DNA of 51,250 nucleotides from Actinobaculum suis (GTDB lineage Bacteria > Actinomycetota > Actinomycetes > Actinomycetales > Actinomycetaceae). Location of the stretch: the NCBI RefSeq assembly GCF_900102025.1, contig NZ_FNAU01000014.1, forward strand, positions 1-51,250. Reading direction: 5' to 3'. The translations under genes and the position numbers were made by a program. The notes under the pieces were generated by a model. That model ran no database searches, was not told where the DNA came from, and was given only the letters and a program-made list of their open reading frames with translations. Below are positions 14,735 through 23,078 of this stretch, piece by piece; within the stretch, counting starts at the first letter, position 1, and each line of letters opens with the position of its first letter.

Positions 14735-17500
14735 CTACCCTTTAGCCGCTTCCTTAGCCGCGGTGGATACCGTACCTCCCGAGGTCACGCCGCGTGAAGT
14801 GCCGCGCCGAGTAGTGGAGGCCGAAACGCCGCCTTGTACCCCCGCCGAAGGCGCCGCGGTAACCGTCACCTGCGTGGCCTTTTCGCCGCCCCCGCTGCTC
14901 TTTTGCGGGGTTACTACACCCGAAGAAACCGCGCCGTGGCGCCGCCGTGCTCGCGTTTGCGTAGCGCTAGCGACTTGCGCCTTACTTTCCTTCGCAGCGC
15001 TGCCCTGGGCATTTTCCTTCGCGGAGCTACCCTTAGCAGCGCTGCTACCTTTAGCAGCCCGGGCCTGCTTAGCACTCCCCTTGGCGGACTCGCTCTTCTC
15101 CGTATCCTTAGCGGAGCTAGCCTTCTCCTTAGTTTTAGCGGAGCCGCTCTTCTCTGCGTTTTTGGCAGAGCCGCCCTTGTCTTTAGCGGAGCTAGCCTTC
15201 TCGTTGTCTTTAGCGGAGCTCGCCCTTTCCTTCCCAGTTCCGTTCTTCGCTTTTGCGGAGCCGCGCTTTTCGTTGGCAGAGCCCGTTACTTCCTTCGCGG
15301 TGCCGCTCTTCGCCTTTGCGGTGCTGCTCTTATCCTTGCCGTCGTTTTCGGAAGTCGGTGTGGCCGGCGCAGCTTCCTTTTCTTGGCCGCGCTTGTCTTG
15401 CTTGCCACGCGCCCGGGTTTTCCCGGGCGCGGCGTCGTCGGCCTTTTCCTCGTTATGCCCGGCCGCCGCAATGGAATTCATGGCCGCACCGGCAGCGCTA
15501 CGTTGTGCTTCGCTTTGGGAAGCACTCGGTACTGTTTTCGCCGCATTTGCTTCGCGCCGCCGCTTACGCCGTGCCGCGCGGCTACTCGTACCCGCGTCGC
15601 CCTTTTCTACCGGCCGATCATGAATCAGATACCCGCGCCCATCGCAGGCCTCACACGAGGTGGAGAACGCTTCCACCAGGCCTTGCCCCACGCGTTTACG
15701 CGTCATTTGCACCAAGCCCAGGCTTGTTACCTCGGCTACTTGGTGGCGGGTGCGGTCCCGGCCCAAGCATTCCACCAGACGCCGTTCCACCAGTTCCCGG
15801 TTGGATTCCAGCACCATATCGATAAAGTCGATAACGATAATGCCGCCAATATCGCGCAAGCGTAGTTGCCGCACGATCTCTTCGGCCGCTTCGAGATTAT
15901 TGCGCGTCACGGTTTCTTCTAGCGAACCGCCCGAACCGGTGTATTTACCGGTGTTGACGTCGATCACCGTCATTGCTTCAGTGCGGTCAATGACCAGGGT
16001 GCCACCGCTGGGCAACCACACCTTTCGATCAAAGGCCTTCGCCAACTGTTCATCCACCCGGTTGGCAGCGAAAATATCTTCCCGATCCGTCCACTTGGTT
16101 ACCCGCTCACGCAGTTCTGGCGACATCTCCGCCACATAAGCAGAGATCGTGGCATAAGCGTCGTTCCCCTGCACCTGGAGGCTTTCGAAATCCTCATTGA
16201 AGATATCGCGCACCACCCGCACGGCAAGCTCCGGCTCTTCCTTGAGGACCTTGGGCGCCCCCTTCGGGTTTTGCGATTTCTTTTGAATATCTTCCCAGGA
16301 GGCAGTGAGCCGGTCTACATCGGCTTGCAACTGTTCGGCGGTCGCGCCTTCAGCAGCCGTGCGCACAATTACCCCGTGTTCTGCCGGCACGATCTCCTTC
16401 AGGAGCTTCTTGAGGCGGCGGCGTTCCTTTTCGGGGAGCTTCCGGGAAATACCCGTCATTTGCCCGCCCGGTACCAGTACCAGGTGGCGGCCGGCCAGCG
16501 TTATTTGCGAGGTGAGCCGTGCCCCCTTATGCCCAATTGGATCCTTCGTTACCTGCACGAGTACCGGATCGCCGCTCTTCAGCGCCTGCTCGATACGCCG
16601 GTTTTTACCGGTCACCCCGGCTGCTTCCCAGTTCACTTCCCCGGCATACAAGACCGCATTGCGGCCCTTCCCGATATCCACAAAGGCGGCTTCCATGGAA
16701 GGTAGGACGTTTTGTACCCGCCCCAGATACACGTTGCCAACCATCGAGACTTGCGTGTGGCGCGCAACGTAGTGTTCCACGAGCACGCCGTCTTCCAGCA
16801 CGGCAATCTGGTTCAGTCCGTCTTGTTCGCGCACGAGCATGCGCCGGTCCACGGCTTCGCGGCGCGCCAAGTATTCGACTTCCGTAACCACGTGCCGGCG
16901 CCGGCCCGCATCGCGCGAATCCCGGCGCCGCTGCCGCTTTGCGGCCAAACGGGTAGATCCTTGCGGTGCGGTTACTTCATCGCTTCCCGCACCCGCCCCG
17001 GATAGGGAGCGACGACGCCGCCGCACGCTCCGCCCGGCCGAGGCCGTAGTGCCACCCCGCTCTGTTTCACGTGCACTGCTCGCCGCGCGGCGCCGCCGAG
17101 TTTTACCCGCGGCTTCCCCGCTCTCCGCGGCGCGGCCATCCTCCCGCCCGCTGGAGCGGCGCGCCCGGCGCCGGGTACGACCATCCCGCCCGCCTTCGGC
17201 CGGCTCAGCTTCAGATTCTGCGCCTGCATCATCTTCTTCCGCGGCGAAATCTTCATCTTCGTCGTAGTATTCGGCGTCGTCGTAAAAAACGGCTTCCGTA
17301 TCCACGTATACGGAACCGCCACCCACCGGACGTTGCACCCGAATAGCCTGCGATACGTCCGGTTCCTGGAATAGTAGACCGGGTTGGAACCCTGCTCCTA
17401 AACCGAAAGCGGCACCCGCACTTGCGGCCGCAGTTTCATTATTATTTTCCTCCGCGTTCGTGCCACCACTGGCTCCAAACGCACTGGTATTGAGGCCCAT
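14735..17500 (-). CDS. rne: Ribonuclease E/G family protein with long disordered tails
   Basis: 921 residues from ATG 17500 (GGGAAG nine bases before it). Residues 75-215 are acidic, then Arg-rich and disordered; the catalytic core runs from about 215 to 660: an S1 RNA-binding domain (GNVYLGRVQNVLPSMEAAFV), the 5'-sensor region, and a DNase I-like domain with the magnesium-binding aspartates in MTVIDVNTGKYTG and GGIIVIDFIDM. The zinc-link equivalent reads CEACDGRG. The last 260 residues are Lys/Ala/Ser repeats of the form SAKxxEKxSSAKD, about ten copies. Such a tail usually scaffolds the RNA degradosome or binds RNA. It lies upstream of rplU in the usual actinobacterial order. Confidence 0.93.
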   Translation of the reverse strand: MGLNTSAFGASGGTNAEENNNETAAASAGAAFGLGAGFQPGLLFQEPDVSQAIRVQRPVGGGSVYVDTEAVFYDDAEYYDEDEDFAAEEDDAGAESEAEPAEGGRDGRTRRRARRSSGREDGRAAESGEAAGKTRRRRAASSARETERGGTTASAGRSVRRRRRSLSGAGAGSDEVTAPQGSTRLAAKRQRRRDSRDAGRRRHVVTEVEYLARREAVDRRMLVREQDGLNQIAVLEDGVLVEHYVARHTQVSMVGNVYLGRVQNVLPSMEAAFVDIGKGRNAVLYAGEVNWEAAGVTGKNRRIEQALKSGDPVLVQVTKDPIGHKGARLTSQITLAGRHLVLVPGGQMTGISRKLPEKERRRLKKLLKEIVPAEHGVIVRTAAEGATAEQLQADVDRLTASWEDIQKKSQNPKGAPKVLKEEPELAVRVVRDIFNEDFESLQVQGNDAYATISAYVAEMSPELRERVTKWTDREDIFAANRVDEQLAKAFDRKVWLPSGGTLVIDRTEAMTVIDVNTGKYTGSGGSLEETVTRNNLEAAEEIVRQLRLRDIGGIIVIDFIDMVLESNRELVERRLVECLGRDRTRHQVAEVTSLGLVQMTRKRVGQGLVEAFSTSCEACDGRGYLIHDRPVEKGDAGTSSRAARRKRRREANAAKTVPSASQSEAQRSAAGAAMNSIAAAGHNEEKADDAAPGKTRARGKQDKRGQEKEAAPATPTSENDGKDKSSTAKAKSGTAKEVTGSANEKRGSAKAKNGTGKERASSAKDNEKASSAKDKGGSAKNAEKSGSAKTKEKASSAKDTEKSESAKGSAKQARAAKGSSAAKGSSAKENAQGSAAKESKAQVASATQTRARRRHGAVSSGVVTPQKSSGGGEKATQVTVTAAPSAGVQGGVSASTTRRGTSRGVTSGGTVSTAAKEAAKG

Positions 17501-17984
17501 GCGCCTACACTTCCCGATTGCCGCGCACCCCGCATCGCGCGCTAGCAATCACACCTGCGAATACACTCCGCAGCAAAAAGCTCTCAGTCCGATTGCGCGC
17601 GGGCTTTGCTCAACACCTCGCCTTACGTAAAATCCGCGGTGGAGCCAGGCGCAGCGCCGCAATCGAGTTTCGGGGTTATGCGGAAACTCCCGAAATTCCC
17701 CTGTAAAGTTTACACAAGGGAAAGCGCCACCAGGTAGGACATGAGCGGAGTCTCTCCCTCGTATCCGCGTCACGTTCGGCCTGCGCCCAAAACGCGCTCA
17801 ACTCACGCCGGCGGCATGCGCAGCTCACTCCAGGAGCACGCCCGCCCAGCAGAATCGGCTCGCCCACCCAGCAGAATCGGCCCGCCCACCATCTGCACCA
17901 CCACGCACTCCACCCCAGCTGGCACGCCCGCGTGAGAAAAACCGTAAAACTCCAGCCCTACGCAGAGTCGCCAACCGTGATAAC

Positions 17985-18015
17985 GGCTTTATGCCCGGAC
18001 TGCTAAGATAAAGCC
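17985..18015. promoter_or_regulatory. 8-bp inverted repeat upstream of cydA
   Basis: GGCTTTAT (17985-17992) and ATAAAGCC (18008-18015) are exact complements 15 bp apart, directly before the DosR-type box. A second regulator site or promoter element is possible. Confidence 0.4.
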
Positions 18016-18016
18016 A

Positions 18017-18036
18017 ATCGGGACCTAGGTCCCGTT
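18017..18036. promoter_or_regulatory. Predicted DosR/DevR box
   Basis: The core CGGGACCTAGGTCCCG (18019-18034) is a perfect palindrome. Against the published DosR consensus TTSGGGACTWWAGTCCCSAA it matches 15 of 20 positions, including every G/C position of both half sites and both S positions. The linked DosR-like regulator keeps the residues that contact these half sites. A TATCTT at 18054-18059 could be the -10 of the cydA promoter, which would put the box centre near -40, a usual activator position. Not tested; assignment by eye. Confidence 0.6.
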
Positions 18037-18260
18037 TTCGACCAGGGTGTCTCTATCTTCTTCTGAAAGGGGCCGCTCTTTCGGGAAACTCGCGAACTTT
18101 TGGCGCGTAAGTAATCGTAAACGTTCAAGTTTGCGTCTAAGCTTAGGACGAAAGCCAGGGGCGATTCGCGTCGCCTCACGCGCCGGGTCCGCCGAGGCTA
18201 CTCCGCAAGAGGATCGGCGAGAACGGCAACACAATTAGACAACATCAGAAAGGTGAAAAG

Positions 18261-19763
18261 GTGGACCCTATCACCCTTGCACGATGGCAGTTTGGTATTA
18301 CGACGGTGTACCACTGGATTCAGGTACCCCTGACTATCGGGCTGTCCGTAATCGTTGCATATATGCAAACTAAGGCTCGCAAAACGGGCGATCCGAAGTG
18401 GCAGCGGATTACCGATTTCTTCGGCAAGATCCTGCTCATCAACTTTGCGCTCGGCGTAGCCACGGGGATTGTGCAGGAGTTCCAGTTCGGGTTGAACTGG
18501 TCCGAGTACTCGCGCTTCGTTGGTGACATCTTCGGGGCGCCGTTGGCCTTCGAAGCTCTCCTGGCCTTCTTCCTCGAATCGACTTTCCTGGGGCTGTGGA
18601 TCTTCGGCAAGGGACGCCTGTCCCCCAAGGTACATAACCTCACCATCTGGCTGTTCTCCATCGGCACGATTCTTTCCGCTGCTTTCATCCTCGCGGCCAA
18701 CTCCTTCATGCAGGATCCGCAAGGTGCAGTATTCAACCCGACCACCGGGCGCGCGGAACTCGATGGTATGAGCGGCTTCCTGAAGCTCTTTGGCACTACC
18801 TGGCAGTGGACCTTCGTGCACACGCTCTCCGCCTCCCTGATGCTTTCCGGCATTTTGGTAGCAGGCTTTGCTATCTGGTGGATGGCGCGTTCGATTCGCC
18901 TCACCGGCAACGAAAGCGAAGCACGTGAATACTGGAAGCCCACCGCCAAGATCGGTGCCTGGGTGGGCCTGGTGGCCGCGATCGTAGCGGCTCTTTCCGG
19001 GCACTTCATGGGCCAGCACCTCGGCAATATTCAGCCCACCAAGGCCGCGGCCATGATGGGCGTGTGCACGGGCGAAGAAAACGCGAAGCTCTCGCTGGTC
19101 ATGTGGGGCAATAATTGTGAAGAAGCCGGCCAGATCTACATTCCGATCCCCGGCCTGGAATCCTTCATGATGACCAACCACTTCACCGGTCCGGAATCGC
19201 GCTTGCAGTCCATTGACGAAGCCAACCAGCAGGTGTTTGAAGGCATCAAGCAGATGGAAAACGTCAATGACGAACTGGTTACCAAGTTCACCGAAATGTA
19301 CGGCGAAGATGCGGTAACGCCGAACGTACTCGTTTCCTACTACTCCTTCCGCGTCATGGTGGGTATCGGTTTGCTCGGCATTGTTATTACTGCCTTGGCA
19401 CTCTGGGCACTCCGCGGCGATCGGCTTATCCGTTCGGAGAAGTGGGGTACCTTCTGGCTGTGGATGGTCCCCTTGCCGTTTATTGCGAACAGCGCCGGCT
19501 GGATGCTTACCGAAATGGGCCGCCAACCGTGGGTGGTGTACCCCTCGAATGTCGACGGCGTACTCCTCCTTACCAATATGGGTGTTTCCCATTCGGTTTC
19601 GGCAGCTTCCGTGGCCTTCTCGCTCACCGCCTTTACCTTGCTGTATGGCGCGCTGGGTGTGTGCTGGTTCTGGTTGCTTAGCCGCTACCTGAAGGAAGGC
19701 ATCAACACTCACAAGAAGGTTATTGAGTACGACGCCGCGGATACCCCGCAGTTCGTCTACTAA
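18261..19763 (+). CDS. cydA: Cytochrome bd ubiquinol/menaquinol oxidase subunit I
   Basis: 500 residues, about nine membrane spans. The catalytic subunit carries haems b558, b595 and d and reduces oxygen to water with electrons from quinol, with high oxygen affinity. Seen: RWQFGITTVYHW with the haem-ligand His18 near the N-terminus, the GRQPW motif (EMGRQPWVVYP), and a short Q-loop, as is usual outside the proteobacteria. GTG 18261 is preceded by AAAGGTG at 6 nt. cydB follows at 14 nt. A long leader and a DosR-type box lie upstream, suggesting induction at low oxygen. Confidence 0.98.
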   Translation: MDPITLARWQFGITTVYHWIQVPLTIGLSVIVAYMQTKARKTGDPKWQRITDFFGKILLINFALGVATGIVQEFQFGLNWSEYSRFVGDIFGAPLAFEALLAFFLESTFLGLWIFGKGRLSPKVHNLTIWLFSIGTILSAAFILAANSFMQDPQGAVFNPTTGRAELDGMSGFLKLFGTTWQWTFVHTLSASLMLSGILVAGFAIWWMARSIRLTGNESEAREYWKPTAKIGAWVGLVAAIVAALSGHFMGQHLGNIQPTKAAAMMGVCTGEENAKLSLVMWGNNCEEAGQIYIPIPGLESFMMTNHFTGPESRLQSIDEANQQVFEGIKQMENVNDELVTKFTEMYGEDAVTPNVLVSYYSFRVMVGIGLLGIVITALALWALRGDRLIRSEKWGTFWLWMVPLPFIANSAGWMLTEMGRQPWVVYPSNVDGVLLLTNMGVSHSVSAASVAFSLTAFTLLYGALGVCWFWLLSRYLKEGINTHKKVIEYDAADTPQFVY

Positions 19764-19777
19764 GAAAGGGATCAATA

Positions 19778-20923
19778 GTGGAAGCATTTACATTGACACC
19801 GCTTACGGTCCTCTGGTTCATCATCATCGCGGTCTGCTGGATCGGTTACCTCTCTACCGAAGGATTTGGCTTCGGTACCGGCATGATGCTGAAGACGGTG
19901 GCCAAGGACGAACGCGAACGGCGGGCCCTCGTCAACACCGTTGGCCCGCACTGGGACGGTAACGAGGTGTGGATCCTCACCGCCGGTGGCGCTACCTTCG
20001 CCGCCTTCCCCGAGTGGTATGCCACCTGGTTCTCCGGGATGTACCTCGCTCTTATCTTGATTCTGCTGTGCCTGATCGTGCGGATCTGCGCCCTCGAATG
20101 GCGCAAGATGATCTCCACGGCTGGCTGGCGCAACTTCTGGGACACCGCGCACACGATCGTCTCCTGGTTGGTGCCGATTCTGCTCGGTGTAGCCTTCGCG
20201 AACTTCGTACAGGGCATGAAGATCGAAGTGGGCCGCTACGCGGAAGCGGGTGGCACCTTCCATGCGATCGCCCCGGCGGACGTGAACGTGCAAACCCTCG
20301 CTGATAACCACCACTACCTGACGGGCGGGTTCCTCTCGCTCCTCACGCCGTTCACGATTCTGGGCGGCCTGGCAGTGCTCGGCCTCTTCTTCACGCATGG
20401 CGCTCTGTGGCTTTCGATCAAGCTCGCCGGCCCCCTGCAGGAAAAGTACGAGAACCTTGCCAAGAAATCCTCGCTGGTCTCCACCGCGGTTGCGGCCGTG
20501 TGGGCACTGTGGGCACAGTTTGCCTATAGCGAGCAGGTACTGGCTTGGATCCCGCTGCTCATCTGTGCACTACTGCTGGTTGGTACCGTGGCGGCACTCT
20601 ATGCCCGCCGCGAGATCCTCGCCTTCGGTCTGCACTTCGCGGGTATCGCCATGGTGGTAGTGATGATCTTCGTGCAGATCTTCCCGAATGCTATGAAGTC
20701 CTCGATCGATCCGGCCTACTCGCTTACCCTGGCGCAGGCCGCTGCAACCGGCCCCACGCACGGCGTGATGACCATTGCAGCGCTAATCTTCGTGCCGATC
20801 GTCTTGGCCTACACCATTTGGGCCTACTCCGTATTCCGCAAGCGCATCGACGCCGGCCAGATTCCGGAAGAACCCGTGGGCTTGGATCCCAAGCGCGTGC
20901 GCGAATTCGAAACCCTTGCCTAA
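19778..20923 (+). CDS. cydB: Cytochrome bd oxidase subunit II
   Basis: 381 residues with about nine membrane spans; pairs with CydA to complete the oxidase in the cytoplasmic membrane. The N-terminus (VLWFIIIAVCWIGYLSTEGF) and the conserved GPHWDGNEVWILTAGGATFA segment near residue 57 identify it. GTG start with GAAAGGG 9 nt upstream. It ends the first part of the operon: a strong terminator follows 112 nt later, before cydD. Confidence 0.98.
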   Translation: MEAFTLTPLTVLWFIIIAVCWIGYLSTEGFGFGTGMMLKTVAKDERERRALVNTVGPHWDGNEVWILTAGGATFAAFPEWYATWFSGMYLALILILLCLIVRICALEWRKMISTAGWRNFWDTAHTIVSWLVPILLGVAFANFVQGMKIEVGRYAEAGGTFHAIAPADVNVQTLADNHHYLTGGFLSLLTPFTILGGLAVLGLFFTHGALWLSIKLAGPLQEKYENLAKKSSLVSTAVAAVWALWAQFAYSEQVLAWIPLLICALLLVGTVAALYARREILAFGLHFAGIAMVVVMIFVQIFPNAMKSSIDPAYSLTLAQAAATGPTHGVMTIAALIFVPIVLAYTIWAYSVFRKRIDAGQIPEEPVGLDPKRVREFETLA

Positions 20924-21034
20924 GCAAGGCAAGAATCTTGCTAAATCCGCAGGCTCCTAGCGGAGTCTGAAGCAAGAAAATAACGGCTCTGTGCGCGCAC
21001 CCTACGCGCACGGAACCAAAGCTCGAAAAACCAT

Positions 21035-21087
21035 AAACGTCGGTGTAGCTGTACCTCGCAGGCATAGCTACACCGACGTTTTGTTTA
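21035..21087 (+). terminator. Terminator between cydB and cydD
   Basis: A 16-bp stem (AAACGTCGGTGTAGCT at 21035-21050 with AGCTACACCGACGTTT at 21066-21081) with a 15-nt loop, followed by TGTTT; a smaller GTGCGCG hairpin precedes it near 20993. It should separate cydAB from cydDC or set their ratio by partial readthrough. Confidence 0.8.
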
Positions 21088-21245
21088 CGGTCACGCAAGC
21101 GCGGAAAAAGTTTTCGGCCAGGCTGCCTATTCCGGCTATTTCCTTCTGGAAATGGGAAGTGCATTCCCACATGAAGATGCCGTGGGCGGCGCAGATGATT
21201 AGGATGAGATGAGCCGAGCGAGCAGAAAGTTGGGAGAAACGTACC

Positions 21246-23078
21246 TTGAAACCTGTTGATCCTCGCCTAATGAAATACGTGGGCCACGCCCGCCGCTATA
21301 TTTTGGGCCTCGGCGGGCTCGGAGCCCTAGAAACCTGCCTGATATTGGCGCAATGCTTCCTTATCGCGGGCGCGATTTCCCCGGTTATTGACGGCGATAA
21401 GACCCTGCCCCAAGTTTTGTGGCTAGTGGCCGGAACCGGAATTGTTTTTGCCGCCCGGGCTCTGCTCAAATACGGCCGGGAAGCCTATGGGCACCGCGCT
21501 GCCCTGCGTACGATCTCCACGCTGCGCCAGAAAGTGTTACGGAAAGCTGGGGATCTTGGCCCGCGCTGGCTTTCCGAAGGTAGATCTTCTACCACTACCA
21601 CGCTGGTCACTTCCGGCCTAGACGATCTAGAACCCTATTTCGTCAAGTTCCTCCCCCAGCTGGTGCTATGCGTGCTAGCCACCCCGGTAGGCTTAGCCAC
21701 CGTCCTCATCTTGGACTGGGTGAGCGCGCTGATTATCGTGTTCTGCATTCCGCTCATCCCACTTTTCATGATCCTGGTAGGCCGCATGACGGCTGCCTTC
21801 GCCAACGAACGCTTGGCATCCATGCAAAGGTTGGGCCAGCAGCTGCTTGATCTGCTGGGCGGCCTGGCTACTTTGAAAGGCTTAGGCCGGGAAAAGCAAC
21901 CGGCACGCCGGGTCAAACAGCTTGGTGATGACTATGCCAAGAAGACCATGCAAACTCTTTACGTGGCTTTCCTTTCCGGCGGGGTACTAGAATTCCTCAC
22001 CACGCTATCCACCGCACTGGTGGCTGTGGAAGTGGGCTTGCGAATGGTAGCCGGAAATCTCAATCTTTTTACCGGGCTCACGATCATCATGCTCACCCCG
22101 GAAGTTTTCAACCCGATCCGCGATGTGGGTACCCAGTTCCATGCGTCTTCGAATGGCGTGGCCGCTTCCGAACAAGCTTTAGACATTTTGGAAGCCCAAG
22201 ATTCCCTGCAAGACGGTACACAACCCGCCCCGGACCTGCGTACCAGTGAGATCCGAATCGAAAACCTTTCGGTGCTCGCCCCGGGCCGGGAAACCGTTGC
22301 GCCGGCTGCTCTCAATGGAGTAATCCGGCCGGGCCAAATTGTTGCTCTACGCGGCACTTCCGGCTCCGGTAAAAGTACGACGGCGGCCGTACTCACCCGC
22401 TTTGTGGATCCCACCGAAGGCGAAGTGACTATTGGTGGGCTTTCGGTGCAAGAGATTTCCCGAGATGATCTGTGGAAACAAATCACCTGGGTGCCGCAAC
22501 GCCCGGTGTTGATTCCGGGCACAGTGCTCGAAAATATGGGTGCCCCGCGCGGCGAAAAACTTGAACATGCCGCCCAGCTCGCTGGTTTTAGCGAAGTTGT
22601 AGCTAGCTTGCCTGCCGGCTGGGACACGATGATAGGCCAGGGCGGCACCGGGCTTTCGGTTGGGCAAAGGCAAAGGCTGGCCCTAACCCGGGCCCTGCTG
22701 GATGATTCCCAGCTGGTGATCCTCGATGAGCCTTCCGCACATTTGGATGCTCGCTCTGAAAACCACGTGGTGCAAACTGTCCAAGAGATCCGGCGGCAGG
22801 GCCGTACCGTCGTCGTTATCGCGCACCGCTTCGCCCTCGTGGAAGTGGCAGACGTAGTAATTGACGTGCACTCAGATACCGCTACCCCGGAGTTTTTAGC
22901 ACAGCACGCCGCGGTGGCAGAAGCGATAGCACACCGGCAAGAAACCGAATCCGAAATCCGCGTGGCTGGCTCGCGCAGCGATAATGCGCTTGCCGCAATG
23001 GAACGCGGCGGCAAGAAAAAGCGGGCCAAAACGCAACCCGCGCCAGCCAACACGCCCGCAACGGAGGTTCAAGCATGA
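21246..23078 (+). CDS. cydD: Thiol reductant ABC exporter subunit CydD
   Basis: 610 residues: a six-span transmembrane domain (1-320) fused to an ATPase with Walker A GTSGSGKST, signature LSVGQRQRLALTRALL and Walker B LVILDEPSAHLD. CydDC exports cysteine and glutathione-type thiols (or moves haem) to the outer face of the membrane and is needed for cytochrome bd assembly. TTG start 21246 with GGGAGAAA at 7-10 nt. The C-terminus carries an extra basic, Ala/Pro-rich tail. Its stop overlaps the cydC start (ATGA). Confidence 0.95.
   Translation: MKPVDPRLMKYVGHARRYILGLGGLGALETCLILAQCFLIAGAISPVIDGDKTLPQVLWLVAGTGIVFAARALLKYGREAYGHRAALRTISTLRQKVLRKAGDLGPRWLSEGRSSTTTTLVTSGLDDLEPYFVKFLPQLVLCVLATPVGLATVLILDWVSALIIVFCIPLIPLFMILVGRMTAAFANERLASMQRLGQQLLDLLGGLATLKGLGREKQPARRVKQLGDDYAKKTMQTLYVAFLSGGVLEFLTTLSTALVAVEVGLRMVAGNLNLFTGLTIIMLTPEVFNPIRDVGTQFHASSNGVAASEQALDILEAQDSLQDGTQPAPDLRTSEIRIENLSVLAPGRETVAPAALNGVIRPGQIVALRGTSGSGKSTTAAVLTRFVDPTEGEVTIGGLSVQEISRDDLWKQITWVPQRPVLIPGTVLENMGAPRGEKLEHAAQLAGFSEVVASLPAGWDTMIGQGGTGLSVGQRQRLALTRALLDDSQLVILDEPSAHLDARSENHVVQTVQEIRRQGRTVVVIAHRFALVEVADVVIDVHSDTATPEFLAQHAAVAEAIAHRQETESEIRVAGSRSDNALAAMERGGKKKRAKTQPAPANTPATEVQA

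Larger units (their letters stand above)
17501..18260. other. 760-bp control region between rne and cydA
   Basis: No convincing gene. It holds the promoter of rne near 17500-17600, a 22-bp spaced repeat of CCCAGCAGAATCGGC (17845-17859 and 17867-17881), an inverted repeat at 17985-18015, a DosR-type palindrome at 18017-18036, and a leader of about 200 nt before cydA that contains the palindrome CTAAGCTTAG at about 18137. The length and content mark it as the main control point of the cytochrome bd operon. Confidence 0.7.

Noticed and set aside
14763-15865. Long plus-strand frames of 286 and 343 codons
   Set aside because: Shadows of the Lys/Ala-repeat tail of RNase E; their repeats are the complement of SAK units.
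18198-19787. 529-codon minus-strand frame opposite cydA
   Set aside because: The plus strand encodes CydA with all its motifs; the opposite frame has no recognisable domain.
20991-21212. 73-codon frame after cydB
   Set aside because: It runs through a strong terminator hairpin and has no ribosome site.
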